DNA of 64,000 bases from Marinomonas sp. UCMA 3892 (GCF_012726345.1 NZ_PTXN01000006.1:214824-278823); one strand, 5' to 3'; shown: positions 44,021 to 54,014, counted from the first letter of the stretch. The notes: generated by a model not told the origin, from the letters alone. Program-made: numbers and translations.

Positions 44021-45057
44021 AGTGAGCCACCTTTACGATTAACACGAATAATAAGATAAATAAGGTAGGGCGCACCTAAAGCGCCAGTAATCACGCCGAC
44101 AGGGTAACGACTCTGTAGCAAGAATTGTCCGATGTAATCACCGCCCATCACTAAGCAAGCCCCAACTAAACCGGAAGGAATCAGCAAGGAACCATTGTTC
44201 TTTACTAGGCGTGCTGCAATTGGGCCTGACAAGAAAGCAACAAACGCAATAGGCCCTGTTATCGCGACTCCCACCGCAATAAGTCCTACCGCCGACACTA
44301 TGACAGTAAGGCGAGTCATGCCGACTCGAACACCCAGTGCGTGGGCGGTATCGTCACCCATTCTTAATGCTTCTAAATCTCTGCTTCGACTTAGTAAAAA
44401 TCCACCAAATATCAATAAAGAAATGATTAGCGGTAAGGCTTGATGAATTTGTGCGGAGTTCACACTACCACTGAGCCAGCGCATGGCTTCTTGACGGTCC
44501 CATGCTTGGGCTTGTGATAGTAAATACACAATAAAACTTTCAATCATCGCTGAGACGCCAATACCAACCAGAATAAGTCGAGCACCTGACGCACCATTTC
44601 GATAGGACAAGCCGTAGACCGCTAAGGCGACCAATAAGCCTACGGCGATTGAGAAGAAAGCCACGCTAGTGCCATCCATGTGCAGCACAATAATGGCAAA
44701 TACGGCGGCGGCAGTCGCACCAGAACTTACTCCGATAATATCGGGGCTGGCTAAAGGGTTTCTCAGCATGACTTGGAATGCCACGCCAGCTATACCAAAG
44801 CTCATGCCGACAAGAAGAGAAATAATCGCTCGTGGTAGGCGCAACTGACCCACCACAAAAGAGGCGCCAGGGACGTTTTCACCCAGTAAAACGTTTATGA
44901 CATCTTGTGGCGGTGTAAAGGATTGCCCCAAGCTTAAGGTGATTGAAAACGCAGCGACAGCCAATAAGCAAAGTAAGCTAGCTACGTATTTCCAGCGCTT
45001 GGATCGTTTTTTTCGTCCATTGGTAACGCGTGCGAGCGTCGAGTTTGTGTTAATCAT
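44017..45057 (-). CDS. Ferric-siderophore ABC transporter, permease (FecCD family)
   Basis: 346 residues with about ten membrane helices; FecCD family: RLPRAIISLLVGMSFGIAGV, FQVMLRNPLASPDIIGVSSG, GDDTAHALGVRV (coupling region), and GPIAFVAFLSGPIAARLV. Pairs with the second permease to form the membrane channel. Overlaps both neighbours by ATGA. Confidence 0.93.
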   Translation of the reverse strand: MINTNSTLARVTNGRKKRSKRWKYVASLLCLLAVAAFSITLSLGQSFTPPQDVINVLLGENVPGASFVVGQLRLPRAIISLLVGMSFGIAGVAFQVMLRNPLASPDIIGVSSGATAAAVFAIIVLHMDGTSVAFFSIAVGLLVALAVYGLSYRNGASGARLILVGIGVSAMIESFIVYLLSQAQAWDRQEAMRWLSGSVNSAQIHQALPLIISLLIFGGFLLSRSRDLEALRMGDDTAHALGVRVGMTRLTVIVSAVGLIAVGVAITGPIAFVAFLSGPIAARLVKNNGSLLIPSGLVGACLVMGGDYIGQFLLQSRYPVGVITGALGAPYLIYLIIRVNRKGGSL

Positions 45058-46076
45058 AACTCTCTCACCCGTTGTCGACGGACAATCCAGATGAAGAAAG
45101 GTGCGCCAACAAAGGCGGTCACAACACCAACTGAGAGTTCACTTGGTCTTGATATAATGCGTCCTAACACATCCGCACTTAATAATAAGCATGCGCCGAC
45201 AAGCGCTGAAAAAATGAGCAGCCAGCGGTTATCTACGCCGACAAGCAGTCGACATAAATGAGGAACCACGAGACCAACAAAGCCGATAGGGCCACAAATA
45301 GCCGTTGTTGCTCCGCACAGAAGCACCGCAGATAACCAAGCTAAAAGACGAATCCAAGTGACATTTTCCCCTAGTCCAGTGGCAATATCGTCTCCGAGTG
45401 CAAGCGTGTTTAACTTCCTAGCAATAAATACACTAAGTAAAAAACCAACGATTAAGAAGGGCAGAACTAGCTGGATGCTATCAAACGTGGCGCCACCGAC
45501 GCCGCCAATTTGCCAAGAGTTAACGCTGCCGGCAATGTCATTTCTTGGCAAGATGACAGCCACAATAAAAGAAGACAGCGCAGCAGAAGTGGCGGCACCC
45601 GCCAAAGCGAATTTGAGTGGGGTGGATTTGCCGTATCCTAGCGAACTAATGAAATATACAAAGATGGCTGTTATGCCTGCCCCCAATATGGCAAGCCAAA
45701 CATAGGTTTGCAGTTGGTTAATACCAAACCATGCTAGTCCAATGACAACAAAGAAAGCGGCACCCACATTAACGCCAAGAATCCCAGGGTCGGCTAATGG
45801 ATTGCGGGTCACACCTTGCATAATGGCACCAGATAATCCCAAGGCGCAGCCCGCAAAAATGGCGAGCACTGTGCGTGGTAGGCGCATGGTCACAGAGGCT
45901 TCTCCCATGGTGTTCATTTGGCCTTGTAAGGCGCCTATTATTTCCTGCCAAGTAACCTCCCTCGTGCCAATGGCAATAGAGGAAAAGCACAACAGCAATA
46001 AAGCGACTAGGACGACGAATAAGGCAATGGGCTTCTGTTGTAAAAGACCTATATGTTTGGCGTTACCTTGGATCAT
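45054..46076 (-). CDS. Ferric-siderophore ABC transporter, permease (FecCD family)
   Basis: 340 residues, about ten membrane helices. Shares with its neighbour RLPRTVLAIFAGCALGLSGA, MQGVTRNPLADPGILGVNVG and GDDIATGLGENV; it also has the GLVVPHLCRLLVG motif of FepD-type subunits. Four-base overlaps with the genes on either side show one operon, with all four transport proteins made in fixed ratio. Confidence 0.93.
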   Translation of the reverse strand: MIQGNAKHIGLLQQKPIALFVVLVALLLLCFSSIAIGTREVTWQEIIGALQGQMNTMGEASVTMRLPRTVLAIFAGCALGLSGAIMQGVTRNPLADPGILGVNVGAAFFVVIGLAWFGINQLQTYVWLAILGAGITAIFVYFISSLGYGKSTPLKFALAGAATSAALSSFIVAVILPRNDIAGSVNSWQIGGVGGATFDSIQLVLPFLIVGFLLSVFIARKLNTLALGDDIATGLGENVTWIRLLAWLSAVLLCGATTAICGPIGFVGLVVPHLCRLLVGVDNRWLLIFSALVGACLLLSADVLGRIISRPSELSVGVVTAFVGAPFFIWIVRRQRVREL

Positions 46077-47050
46077 TTTGCTTTACGAGCCGCTTCTGCA
46101 AGCGCTTGAAGGTAATCATCTAACACCCAAGTAATAGACAGTGGCGTCGGATTAGCCGCAGTCGCCATTTTGCTATTGCCCAGCATGACAATAGAGCCAT
46201 TTTTAACCGCACGCATTTTTGACATAAGTGGGTTTGATTCTAAAGGCGCCAGCAACTCTTCATTGCCATAGGTAACGAAAATGTCTACGTCGTTAAACAT
46301 GTCTATTTGCTCAATGCTGCTTTCGCCAGAGAAGAGCCCATCTTTACTGATGTCTTTGATGCTTTGTGGAGAGTGCATGCCGAGGTCATCAAAAAATTTC
46401 ACACGGGTATCATTGGCGCTGTAAAAGCGAATAACACTTAAATCGGTTGGATCCAGATGGGTGATAAACATAGCTGATTTGCCTTTTAACTCTGGGTATT
46501 GATCAACACGCTCAGCGATGTCTTTTTCAATGCTATTAATGAGTTCTTCGCCTTCTTCCGCCATCCCCAGCCCTGCACTATTAATACGAATCATACTGCG
46601 CCAGTTGGTAGACCAAGGCTTGTCTGGGAAAGCGACGACCGGTGCGATCATGCTTAGTGTGTCGTAATCGGATTGGCTTAAGCCGGAGTAAGCCGCCAGA
46701 ATAACGTCGGGTTGTGTTGCTGCGACCGCTTCGAAATCGATTCCATCGCCTTCATCAAATAATACTGGCGTCCTGGCGTTGAGTTTTTTAAGTCGTGTAG
46801 CCACCCAAGGTAACAAACCGTCGTTATCATCGTCTCCAAATGTGGCGGCAGCAAAACCAACGGGAACGATACCTAGAGCAAGTGGTACTTCATGGTTTGC
46901 CCATGCCACAGTTGCCACGCGTTTTGGTTTGTAGGTAATGGTTGTTGAGCCGAAAGCGTGTTGAATCGTAATAGGGAAGCGTACGTTGTCTGCGGCCCAT
47001 GCATTATTTAAAAATATAGAAACAATGGTAATAACAATAATCATCTTCAT
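46073..47050 (-). CDS. Ferric-siderophore ABC transporter, substrate-binding protein
   Basis: 325 residues from ATG 47050. Signal peptide KMIIVITIVSIFLNNAWAAD, cut after AWA. Class-III (helical-hinge) binding-protein fold: ITYKPKRVATVAWANHEVPL, VGFAAATFGDDDND, and DVILAAYSGLSQSDYDTLS. No lipobox, so it is soluble in the periplasm. TTG 47071 is an in-frame earlier start; no strong ribosome site is seen for either. First gene of the leftward binding protein-permease-permease-ATPase set; A weak Fur-like match lies near 47141-47162. Confidence 0.9.
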   Translation of the reverse strand: MKMIIVITIVSIFLNNAWAADNVRFPITIQHAFGSTTITYKPKRVATVAWANHEVPLALGIVPVGFAAATFGDDDNDGLLPWVATRLKKLNARTPVLFDEGDGIDFEAVAATQPDVILAAYSGLSQSDYDTLSMIAPVVAFPDKPWSTNWRSMIRINSAGLGMAEEGEELINSIEKDIAERVDQYPELKGKSAMFITHLDPTDLSVIRFYSANDTRVKFFDDLGMHSPQSIKDISKDGLFSGESSIEQIDMFNDVDIFVTYGNEELLAPLESNPLMSKMRAVKNGSIVMLGNSKMATAANPTPLSITWVLDDYLQALAEAARKAK

Positions 47051-47184
47051 ATTGTGTTTGTGCCATGCCAATCAAATAGAGTGCTAAATAAAGGAGCGAG
47101 GTCGTTAGGAATTACAATGCAATGAGTGAGTTTTTTATGGGAATGAAACTCATAATCAATTGTAAAGCGAGTTGGATGATAGAG

Positions 47185-47934
47185 TTAATCTTCAGAATAT
47201 AATTGTATAAATCGGTCGTTTTCGTCTTGAGCCAGTTGCTTAGGTGTCAGGCTAGAGTATTTTTTGATCAATTTGATATAGTGAGATTGATCGTTAAAAC
47301 CTTCTTTGGGAAAGAGTTCGCCCACTTTGAGTGAGTCGAAGCTGTGGCGAAACCGCAAAATGTCACAGTAGCTTTTTAGCGGTAAGCCAAGCCACTTAGT
47401 AAAGTATCGATTGATTTGGCGACTGCTCCAATTGGCTGCTTGAGATATTTCAGTCACTGTTATTGAACCGTGAGTTTGATAGATTAGTTCTGACATGACT
47501 TTTTTTCGAGGGTCTATTGGCGTTGTTAGCTGTGACGCAAAATACAAACTGAGCTTATTAGCAAAAGTATCCAGGCTTTTTAGGTCGTTTAGTTCTATGC
47601 CCGCGAAGCCAATGTCGAGTGTGATGCGATCATTTAGAATGTCGGCGACAGAGGTGCTCAATAAATGTTCAACGGCTAATATTTTTAAGCGAACCCCCAG
47701 TAATACTGACTGTTTTGGCATGACGCCCTGCTTAGCGTCTGTTTCTAGTCCAACCAAGGAAATATGCAGCGGATATTCGGCATTGTGGAAAAAGTACAAA
47801 TCAATCCCGCCATCAGGGAAGGTGGAAAGTTCTTCATCTTTATCGCTTGGATTTTCGATCATCCAAAAGCTTTCAACGAATGGAGCTAAGTCGTCGCTTG
47901 GTACTAATGACGTTAGTTGAATGGTCTCTTTCAT
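47185..47934 (-). CDS. AraC-family transcriptional regulator
   Basis: 249 residues. C-terminal AraC HTH (about 155-240): ITVTEISQAANWSSRQINRY, then FNDQSHYIKLIKKYSSLTPK, the two helix-turn-helices. The N-terminal part (PFVESFWMIENPSDKDEELS, then TFPDGGIDLYFF) looks like the DUF6597-type sensing domain. Placed upstream of the siderophore ABC genes on the same strand, it probably responds to the siderophore or to iron status and activates the locus (inference, by analogy with PchR/YbtA-type regulators). Confidence 0.87.
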   Translation of the reverse strand: MKETIQLTSLVPSDDLAPFVESFWMIENPSDKDEELSTFPDGGIDLYFFHNAEYPLHISLVGLETDAKQGVMPKQSVLLGVRLKILAVEHLLSTSVADILNDRITLDIGFAGIELNDLKSLDTFANKLSLYFASQLTTPIDPRKKVMSELIYQTHGSITVTEISQAANWSSRQINRYFTKWLGLPLKSYCDILRFRHSFDSLKVGELFPKEGFNDQSHYIKLIKKYSSLTPKQLAQDENDRFIQLYSED

Positions 47935-48106
47935 TACCTAATCGCAAAGTTGGAGGTGAGTGTTGCGCGTTCGTTCCTTCGATGGCTACTTTAAATTTAA
48001 GTAGATAGTATAACGATTAAAAAGCGATCTTCTAGCTTCAATTGAGATAGATTCGTATTAACTCTTAGTTGTTATTATGAGGCACTGGGGATAAAAGAGG
48101 TGGTAG

Positions 48107-49279
48107 ATGATCAAGCAACAAAGCAAATTCAACGGTTATTACATTGCGATCCTGCTGGCAATTGTTTTTTCTTGGTGGGGCTTTTTAGATACTAAAGCGT
48201 CCGACTACGTTTCTTCTTCCTTGGTGCAGGCGTTAAGTGCCTTTGGTTTAGCCAAATTATTTAATGCAACGGTTTCTGTGCTGCAAAGTATTCAAATTAG
48301 TGTGTTTGTAAGTTCCGTTACTATTGGCGAGTTATTAGATCCGTTTAACGACATGGTGGAAGACTTTTCTGGCGTAATGAAGGTGGCGGTGTCGTCGCTT
48401 ATTTTCCAAAGTATTCTGCTAAAAATCATTGCTACAGTATATTTCAAAGCCTTTGTTACCTTGTCGGGTTTAATTTTTGGTTACTTGTATTGGGTGAAAA
48501 GTCATTTTATCGAAGTGGCTTATAAAGTGTTTGTCACAGCTGTGGGCGCGAAGTTCTTATTGGTGCTGGTGGTTTTGTTATCCGCCTTGGTTGATGCCTC
48601 ATTTTTGAATGAAGAAAAGACGCAAACCATGGATAAAATACAAGTGCATTCAGACGAAATGAATGAAGTGACAACTGGCTTAGGGGTCGCTGCGGATCTC
48701 AAACAATCCCTCGATAAAGACAAACAGGCGCTACAAATCAAACTGGGCGAAGAACAGAACATGTTGTTTAAGCATGATGTGCGTTTGGTGGAATTAACCG
48801 TTCAGAATGAATCTCTAAATCGTCAGATATCAGCACGTAAAGATACGTTATCAGCCTTAGATATTTTATTTAATAACGATGAAATACTAGCGGATCTACG
48901 AACACAGCAAAGCGTCCTGAGCCATGATCGTCAGCGTACAGAACAAAATATCAAAACCTCGCAAGATAAGATAAATGTCTTGCAGCAAGAGATTGATGAT
49001 CTAGGTAACCTCTCCTTAGAAGACCAAGGCTTTTTCTCATCCATTAAACAAAGTACTTTTGGGCTGAGTCATTTTAAAGACAAGATCAGCGAGTATGTGG
49101 GAACCCTCAATGGCTTGGTAAATGACTTCCTCACACTACTGGCGTTATTTGCCTTCAATACTGTATTGATCCCAGTATTGTTTCTCTATCTGGGTGCAAA
49201 AGGCTTCAAGTTAGTTTGGCAAATGAAACCGTCTGATCTGATAGAACGGGCCAAACAAGGCGTAAAAGAGAGCCTATAA
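48107..49279 (+). CDS. Membrane protein with central coiled coil, unknown function
   Basis: 390 residues, family not recognised. Hydrophobic helices at about 10-27, 55-75, 98-135 and 145-165, then a charged coiled-coil segment at about 175-305 (for example LDKDKQALQIKLGEEQNMLF and RQSVLSHDRQ-like heptads), and a final hydrophobic stretch at about 345-370 (LLALFAFNTVLIPVLFLYLG). The topology suggests two membrane parts joined by a long soluble coil. AGGTGG precedes the ATG. It converges on the NhaR-like gene 7 bp away, so it is transcribed alone. Confidence 0.7.
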   Translation: MIKQQSKFNGYYIAILLAIVFSWWGFLDTKASDYVSSSLVQALSAFGLAKLFNATVSVLQSIQISVFVSSVTIGELLDPFNDMVEDFSGVMKVAVSSLIFQSILLKIIATVYFKAFVTLSGLIFGYLYWVKSHFIEVAYKVFVTAVGAKFLLVLVVLLSALVDASFLNEEKTQTMDKIQVHSDEMNEVTTGLGVAADLKQSLDKDKQALQIKLGEEQNMLFKHDVRLVELTVQNESLNRQISARKDTLSALDILFNNDEILADLRTQQSVLSHDRQRTEQNIKTSQDKINVLQQEIDDLGNLSLEDQGFFSSIKQSTFGLSHFKDKISEYVGTLNGLVNDFLTLLALFAFNTVLIPVLFLYLGAKGFKLVWQMKPSDLIERAKQGVKESL

Positions 49280-49286
49280 AACGCTG

Positions 49287-50183
49287 CTATTTATGTTTTA
49301 GCCAGCCTTTCGCCGCGTCAGTAATGGCAACAAGAGCGGGGTTGGAAAGGCGTTGTTCGGTGGCAATAGCAAAGAATTGCTCGCGTATTTCTTCGGTGCT
49401 GCCGATGAGTTCTACTTGGAATTGTTTAGCTACTTCGTTAGCAATGGCAGATGGCACGATAAAGACGCCAGCGCCTCCTTGACCGAAGGTTTTCATTAAT
49501 GCTCTGTCGTCAAACTCTCCCATGATTTTTGGATGAATATGATGTTTTTCTAGCCATTGTAAGAGCTGGATTTGTATCAAAGATTGATCACTAGGAATTA
49601 GAAACGGCGTGCCTATAAGGTTCTTAGGAAAGTCTATATGACCTTTTTTAATTAGGTTTGGCGCTGCCATAAAAGATGTGCCACATTCACCCAAGAAGTG
49701 ATTAAAACCACGCACACCCAAATGTGGTGGAATTGGACCATCGGCAATAATGAGGTCCAATTTATGCAATGCTAATTCGCCCAATAAATCCTCTAAGCTG
49801 TTTTCTTTGCAGACAAGCCGTATTGGATCTTCTAGCTCCATAGCTGGAGCCAATAGCCGATAAGCAATGGATTTTGGTATCGAATCCGCTATACCGACGC
49901 GCAGTAATTGGGTTCTATCAGTCGATGCGATTCTCACAGATTGTTCCAGCTCACTGCCTAAAGCAAAAATCTCATCCGCATAACTCAGCACCATGCGGCC
50001 AGTATCGGTCAGTTCTAGGTTACGTCCAACCTTGTTAAAAAGGTCTTTACCCAGCTGTTCTTCCAGTAAGCAGATCTGTCCACTGATAGTCTGTGGGGTA
50101 ATATGCAAGTGTTCACTGGCTTTTGTAATGCTGCCTTGCTTTGCTGCCATCCAAAAATAATGCAAATGTTTGAAATTGATCAT
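49287..50183 (-). CDS. LysR-family regulator, NhaR-like
   Basis: 298 residues with the NhaR-type start MINFKHLHYFWMAAKQGSIT and HTH ITPQTISGQICLLEEQLGKD; the LysR effector domain follows, with ADGPIPPHLGVRGFNHFLG, then CGTSFMA. NhaR activates the Na+/H+ antiporter gene nhaA in enterics, but no antiporter lies nearby, so the target here is unknown. AAGGATCGG upstream of ATG is rather far but the only candidate ribosome site. Confidence 0.82.
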   Translation of the reverse strand: MINFKHLHYFWMAAKQGSITKASEHLHITPQTISGQICLLEEQLGKDLFNKVGRNLELTDTGRMVLSYADEIFALGSELEQSVRIASTDRTQLLRVGIADSIPKSIAYRLLAPAMELEDPIRLVCKENSLEDLLGELALHKLDLIIADGPIPPHLGVRGFNHFLGECGTSFMAAPNLIKKGHIDFPKNLIGTPFLIPSDQSLIQIQLLQWLEKHHIHPKIMGEFDDRALMKTFGQGGAGVFIVPSAIANEVAKQFQVELIGSTEEIREQFFAIATEQRLSNPALVAITDAAKGWLKHK

Positions 50184-50308
50184 AATTCACCGATCCTTCG
50201 AGAAAAACTGATTATTTACATAAATAATTCGATTATATCTTATGGGGTTTTGTTAGTAAGTTGAAGTTTCCAACATAACTTACTCATTAATGAGTAAAGG
50301 AGAGCAAG

Positions 50309-50722
50309 ATGAGAATCAAAGTAAAAGCACGTCGCCTAGCCCTTACCAAAAGCCTAAAAGCTTATGTGAAGCGTCGTCTAAGTTTTGCATTGAATTCCCG
50401 TTATGACAATATTCAACAAGTGATCGTGACGCTTACCGACGTTAACGGTCCTAAAGGTGGTGAAGACAAGCACTGCCAAGTATTGGTCAAAATCAATGGC
50501 CAAAAAGAAGTGGTAATCAGTGAGCAACAAGCTGACATGTATTCTGCTATAGACAGTGCCGCTGGGCGTACTAGCCGAACTGTGACACGACGTATTGAAC
50601 GATTACAACACAAGGCCACGAGATTAAAAGCTGCTTTTCATAAAATGAGACCACAGAAGAAAATGCCTCGTGACATATATGAAGAATATGAAAACGAATA
50701 TGGCTACTATCAGCATGCCTGA
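50309..50722 (+). CDS. HPF/RaiA-family ribosome-associated protein
   Basis: 137 residues. The N-terminal 100 residues fit the HPF/YfiA fold: MRIKVKARRLALTKSLKAYV, VTLTDVNGPKGGEDKHCQV and MYSAIDSAAGRTSRTVTRRI. The basic tail RLQHKATRLKAAFHKMRPQK is longer than in short HPF. Such proteins bind stalled or resting ribosomes, though this divergent copy lies outside the rpoN cluster where the main HPF gene usually sits. GGAGAG precedes the ATG; a strong terminator follows. Confidence 0.82.
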   Translation: MRIKVKARRLALTKSLKAYVKRRLSFALNSRYDNIQQVIVTLTDVNGPKGGEDKHCQVLVKINGQKEVVISEQQADMYSAIDSAAGRTSRTVTRRIERLQHKATRLKAAFHKMRPQKKMPRDIYEEYENEYGYYQHA

Positions 50723-50768
50723 GTAACAGCTAGAAAGCTTTAGACTAGGTAATCGAAACTACCGCTTT

Positions 50769-50800
50769 AGGCGAACCTATTAATAAGGTTCGCCTTTTTT
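50769..50800 (+). terminator. Terminator after the HPF-like gene
   Basis: AGGCGAACCT (50769-50778) and AGGTTCGCCT (50786-50795), loop ATTAATA, followed by TTTTT. Strong intrinsic terminator. Confidence 0.93.
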
Positions 50801-50929
50801 GTTCTTTTTCAGTTGGTGAAATTGGCATTAGGAGCGCTGAAGATCTAATCTAAGAGCTGAAATAGGGCGGCGAGTTTAATATAAAGCGAATCAAATGTAG
50901 GGTTGAATAGCTTGGTTCCGTAAGTTGTA

Positions 50930-51379
50930 TTAATCTTGTGAAGATACTGCGTACTTAATTTGTTCGAAGTCAAAACCGCGGTACTGAAGGTAGCGTGATT
51001 GTTTGGCTTTTTCTTTGAAGTCAGTACTGATTTCTTCTCCGAATTTTCTTTCCTTGAGTTGCTTTGCTAACTCAAACCAATCTACATTGGCTTCTGACAG
51101 AGCTGTTTTTGCTAATTCGCTATTGATGCCTTTTTGTATGAGTTCTTGCTGAATGCGGTTTGCCCCAAGAGGTTTGCTTAGTCGGCTTCTTACAAATATT
51201 TCAGCAAAGCGCTCGTCGTTGAGATAGTTCATTTCTTCAAGGCGTTCAATTGTTGCGTTGATCTCCTCTTCCTCATGTCCTCTTGTTTTTAATTTGGTGG
51301 CTAGCTCTTTTTTGCTGTGCTCTCTGTGACTTAGCAGTGACAAGGCTTGGTCGAATATGGATGTCTGATGCTCTTTCAT
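50930..51379 (-). CDS. recX: Regulatory protein RecX
   Basis: 149 residues of helical triplets that cap RecA filaments and inhibit RecA. Signatures: ALSLLSHREHSKKELATKLK, INATIERLEEMNYLNDERFA, and GANRIQQELIQKGI. The recA gene, normally adjacent, is not in the window. Ribosome-binding site weak. Confidence 0.9.
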   Translation of the reverse strand: MKEHQTSIFDQALSLLSHREHSKKELATKLKTRGHEEEEINATIERLEEMNYLNDERFAEIFVRSRLSKPLGANRIQQELIQKGINSELAKTALSEANVDWFELAKQLKERKFGEEISTDFKEKAKQSRYLQYRGFDFEQIKYAVSSQD

Positions 51380-51576
51380 GTCTGTATCTCTGCTTAATCT
51401 TGGTTGAGAGGTTATTTTATCAGCTGAATGAGGTTTTTACATTTCGTTTCTAATAAACTGCTTTTTTTCTATTTAATAGTTTTTTATTCTTTTATATGTC
51501 GATAAATAAGATGATAAAACTACATATCTTGTGTGATTATGGGTGATATGACTTTGTATTTATTTGAGGTTTTTCT

Positions 51577-52830
51577 ATGCGTGTTTGCGTTTTGGGTGCG
51601 GGTGTTGTTGGTTTGACGTCAGCCTATTATCTGGCGAAAAAAGGTTTTGAGGTGACGGTGGTTGATCGTCAAGAAGGTGTGGCTCTTGAGACGAGTTTTG
51701 CTAATGCAGGGCAAATTTCACCTGGCTATTCTGCACCTTGGGCCGCGCCTGGCATTCCACTTAAGGCTATTAAATGGCTAATGCAAAAACACGCGCCATT
51801 AAAAGTTAGTGCTGATCCTGAGCTTAAAAAACTCGCTTGGATGGGCAAAATGTTGGCGAACTGTAATGAAAAAGCCTACGACGTGAATAAGTCTCGTATG
51901 GTGGCATTGGCTGAGTACAGCCGTGACCAGTTCATTGCGATGCGTAAAGATATCGGTATTAAGTATGACGACGGGCAAGGTGGTTTGACTCAGTTATTTC
52001 GTAAGGATGAGCAAGTTGAAGCGTCTGAAAAAGATATCAAGGTGCTAAAAGCCTTGAATGTCCCACATCAAGTGTTAACGCCAGCACAAATATTAGAAGT
52101 TGAACCTGGACTTGCTCCGGTAATTGATAAATTTAAAGGTGGACTTCGTCTAGTCGGAGATGAAACTGGCGATTGTTTTGTTTTTTGCCAGGAGCTGAAG
52201 AAACACTGCGATGAATTAGGCGTTAAATTTAAATTTGGCGTAGCGATTGAGCGCTTGGTTGTAGAAGGTGATAAAATACGCGCCGTTAAAACCGATCAAG
52301 GTGACTTCGAGTTTGATAATGTCTTGGTGTCCATGGGGAGTTATTCAAAAGAGTTACTAAAAGCGATCGATATTTCTATTCCTGTTTACCCTGTGAAAGG
52401 TTATTCCTTAACTGTGCCAATTACGGATGCGCAGTTTGCTCCTATTTCTACGGTGATGGATGAAACTTATAAAGTTGCAGTGACTCGACTAGGTGGTCGT
52501 ATTCGTGCTGCAGGGACTGCTGAATTGAATGGCTATAATCTTGATTTGCCAAAAGTACGTACAGAAACGATTACGCATGTTGTTCATGACTTGTTTAATC
52601 AGGGTTGTGAGTTGTCCCAAGCGGATTACTGGACAGGACTTCGTCCAATGACACCAGATGGCACGCCTGTTGTTGGGCGTACAGGTATTGATGGGTTGTA
52701 TTTGAATACGGGGCACGGAACATTAGGTTGGACGATGAGCTGCGGTTCTGCGGCGGTGATCGCAGATATTATGTCTGGCGATAAAACCGATATCGATTCG
52801 CAAGATCTTTCCGTACAACGTTATAAGTAA
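51577..52830 (+). CDS. dadA: D-amino acid dehydrogenase (small subunit type)
   Basis: Membrane-associated FAD enzyme that oxidises D-alanine and other D-amino acids to 2-oxo acids, passing electrons to the respiratory chain. 417 residues; N-terminal FAD-binding GxGxxG in CVLGAGVVGLTSAYYLAKKG, ETSFANAGQISPGYSAPWA, and C-terminal GLRPMTPDGTPVVGRTG, LNTGHGTLGWTMSCGS. Followed 30 bp later by alanine racemase: the dad pair for L-alanine breakdown. Confidence 0.96.
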   Translation: MRVCVLGAGVVGLTSAYYLAKKGFEVTVVDRQEGVALETSFANAGQISPGYSAPWAAPGIPLKAIKWLMQKHAPLKVSADPELKKLAWMGKMLANCNEKAYDVNKSRMVALAEYSRDQFIAMRKDIGIKYDDGQGGLTQLFRKDEQVEASEKDIKVLKALNVPHQVLTPAQILEVEPGLAPVIDKFKGGLRLVGDETGDCFVFCQELKKHCDELGVKFKFGVAIERLVVEGDKIRAVKTDQGDFEFDNVLVSMGSYSKELLKAIDISIPVYPVKGYSLTVPITDAQFAPISTVMDETYKVAVTRLGGRIRAAGTAELNGYNLDLPKVRTETITHVVHDLFNQGCELSQADYWTGLRPMTPDGTPVVGRTGIDGLYLNTGHGTLGWTMSCGSAAVIADIMSGDKTDIDSQDLSVQRYK

Positions 52831-52860
52831 TAAAACGCTTTAAAAGTTTAAGGGGTAAAA

Positions 52861-53958
52861 ATGGCAAGGCCACTCACGGCAACGGTAGATTTGGAGGCGA
52901 TTTTACAAAACTATCGTTATGCAAAAAAGTTACAGCCAACTTGTAAAGCGTTTGCTGTTGTTAAAAGTAATGCGTACGGACATGGTGCGGTTGAGGTATC
53001 ACGTTATTTAGATAAAGAAGTAGATGCTTTTGCAGTGGCGGCGATTGAAGAAGCAATTGCTTTACGAGAAGCAGGTATTGTTTCTCCTATCTTATTGTTG
53101 GAAGGTGTATTTGAAGGTGAGGAGTGGGCACTATGTGAAAAGCATGGTTTTTGGTCTGCTCTAGAAAATGCTCAACAACTTGATGAGCTACAGGCTAGCC
53201 ATGCCAAAATTGAAAAGGTTTTTCTGAAGCTAGATTCCGGCATGCATCGTCTTGGTGTTGATAAAGAAACTGCGCCAGTGTTTGTTTCGGCGCTAAAAGA
53301 CAGTGGTCAAGTGGGAGAGGTCGTTTTAATGACGCATTTCTCTTGTGCGGATGATCTGTCAGATTTAACGACTATGCAGCAATTAGCGTATTTTGAACAA
53401 GCCCGTCAGTCGATTGGTGAGATTGAAGCTAGTGTTGCTAACTCTGCGACAATCATGAAATGGAGTGTGCCTGAAGGTGGTTGGATTCGTCCGGGTATCA
53501 TGTTGTATGGGATTTCTCCTTTTGCCGAGGTGAGTGGTCGGTCGATAGGCTTGCGTCCTGCGATGACCTTATCGTCAAAGGTAATTTCAACACGTAAACT
53601 TAAGCAAGGTGATAAAGTCGGTTATGGTCTTGGTTATGTGGCCGCTGAAGATCATGTATTGGCTACTGTTGCAGTGGGTTATGGTGATGGCTATCCTCGC
53701 CACGCAGTAAATGGCACCCCGTTGAAAATCGATGGAAAACCCGCTTCCCTAGCTGGCCGTGTGTCCATGGATATGATTACGGTACGTATGCAAGATCTTG
53801 CTGATGAGCCTGCAATGGGTCAAGAGGTAGTGCTTTGGGGTGGTGATGTGCCAGTCGAAGAAGTCGCTGATTACGCTGGTACTATTGGTTATGAGCTAGT
53901 GACCAGGATGACCTCGCGACCTCATTATCGTTATATTCGCGGTGAAGGTTCTCAGTAA
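52861..53958 (+). CDS. dadX: Alanine racemase (catabolic DadX type by context)
   Basis: PLP enzyme interconverting L- and D-alanine; here it feeds DadA. 365 residues with the PLP lysine in [14 protein letters not shown]-barrel start, and the C-terminal domain [15 protein letters not shown] with the second catalytic Tyr in [14 protein letters not shown] context. AAGGGG precedes the ATG. It could equally supply D-Ala for peptidoglycan if it is the only racemase in the genome. Confidence 0.93.
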   Translation: MARPLTATVDLEAILQNYRYAKKLQPTCKAFAVVKSNAYGHGAVEVSRYLDKEVDAFAVAAIEEAIALREAGIVSPILLLEGVFEGEEWALCEKHGFWSALENAQQLDELQASHAKIEKVFLKLDSGMHRLGVDKETAPVFVSALKDSGQVGEVVLMTHFSCADDLSDLTTMQQLAYFEQARQSIGEIEASVANSATIMKWSVPEGGWIRPGIMLYGISPFAEVSGRSIGLRPAMTLSSKVISTRKLKQGDKVGYGLGYVAAEDHVLATVAVGYGDGYPRHAVNGTPLKIDGKPASLAGRVSMDMITVRMQDLADEPAMGQEVVLWGGDVPVEEVADYAGTIGYELVTRMTSRPHYRYIRGEGSQ

Positions 53959-53979
53959 TGCCTTTCTAAAAATATCAAA

Positions 53980-54014
53980 CAAAAGTAGGTTTACATCCGT
54001 AAATTCTACTTTTG
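53980..54014 (+). terminator. Terminator after dadX
   Basis: CAAAAGTAG...CTACTTTTG, extended by TTTAC/GTAAA with a bulge, over the tetraloop ATCC. The T-run is short. It separates the dad pair from alaS. Confidence 0.65.

Noticed and set aside
49287..50183. nhaR-nhaA sodium antiporter unit
   Set aside because: The regulator is NhaR-like, but neither neighbour is an antiporter.
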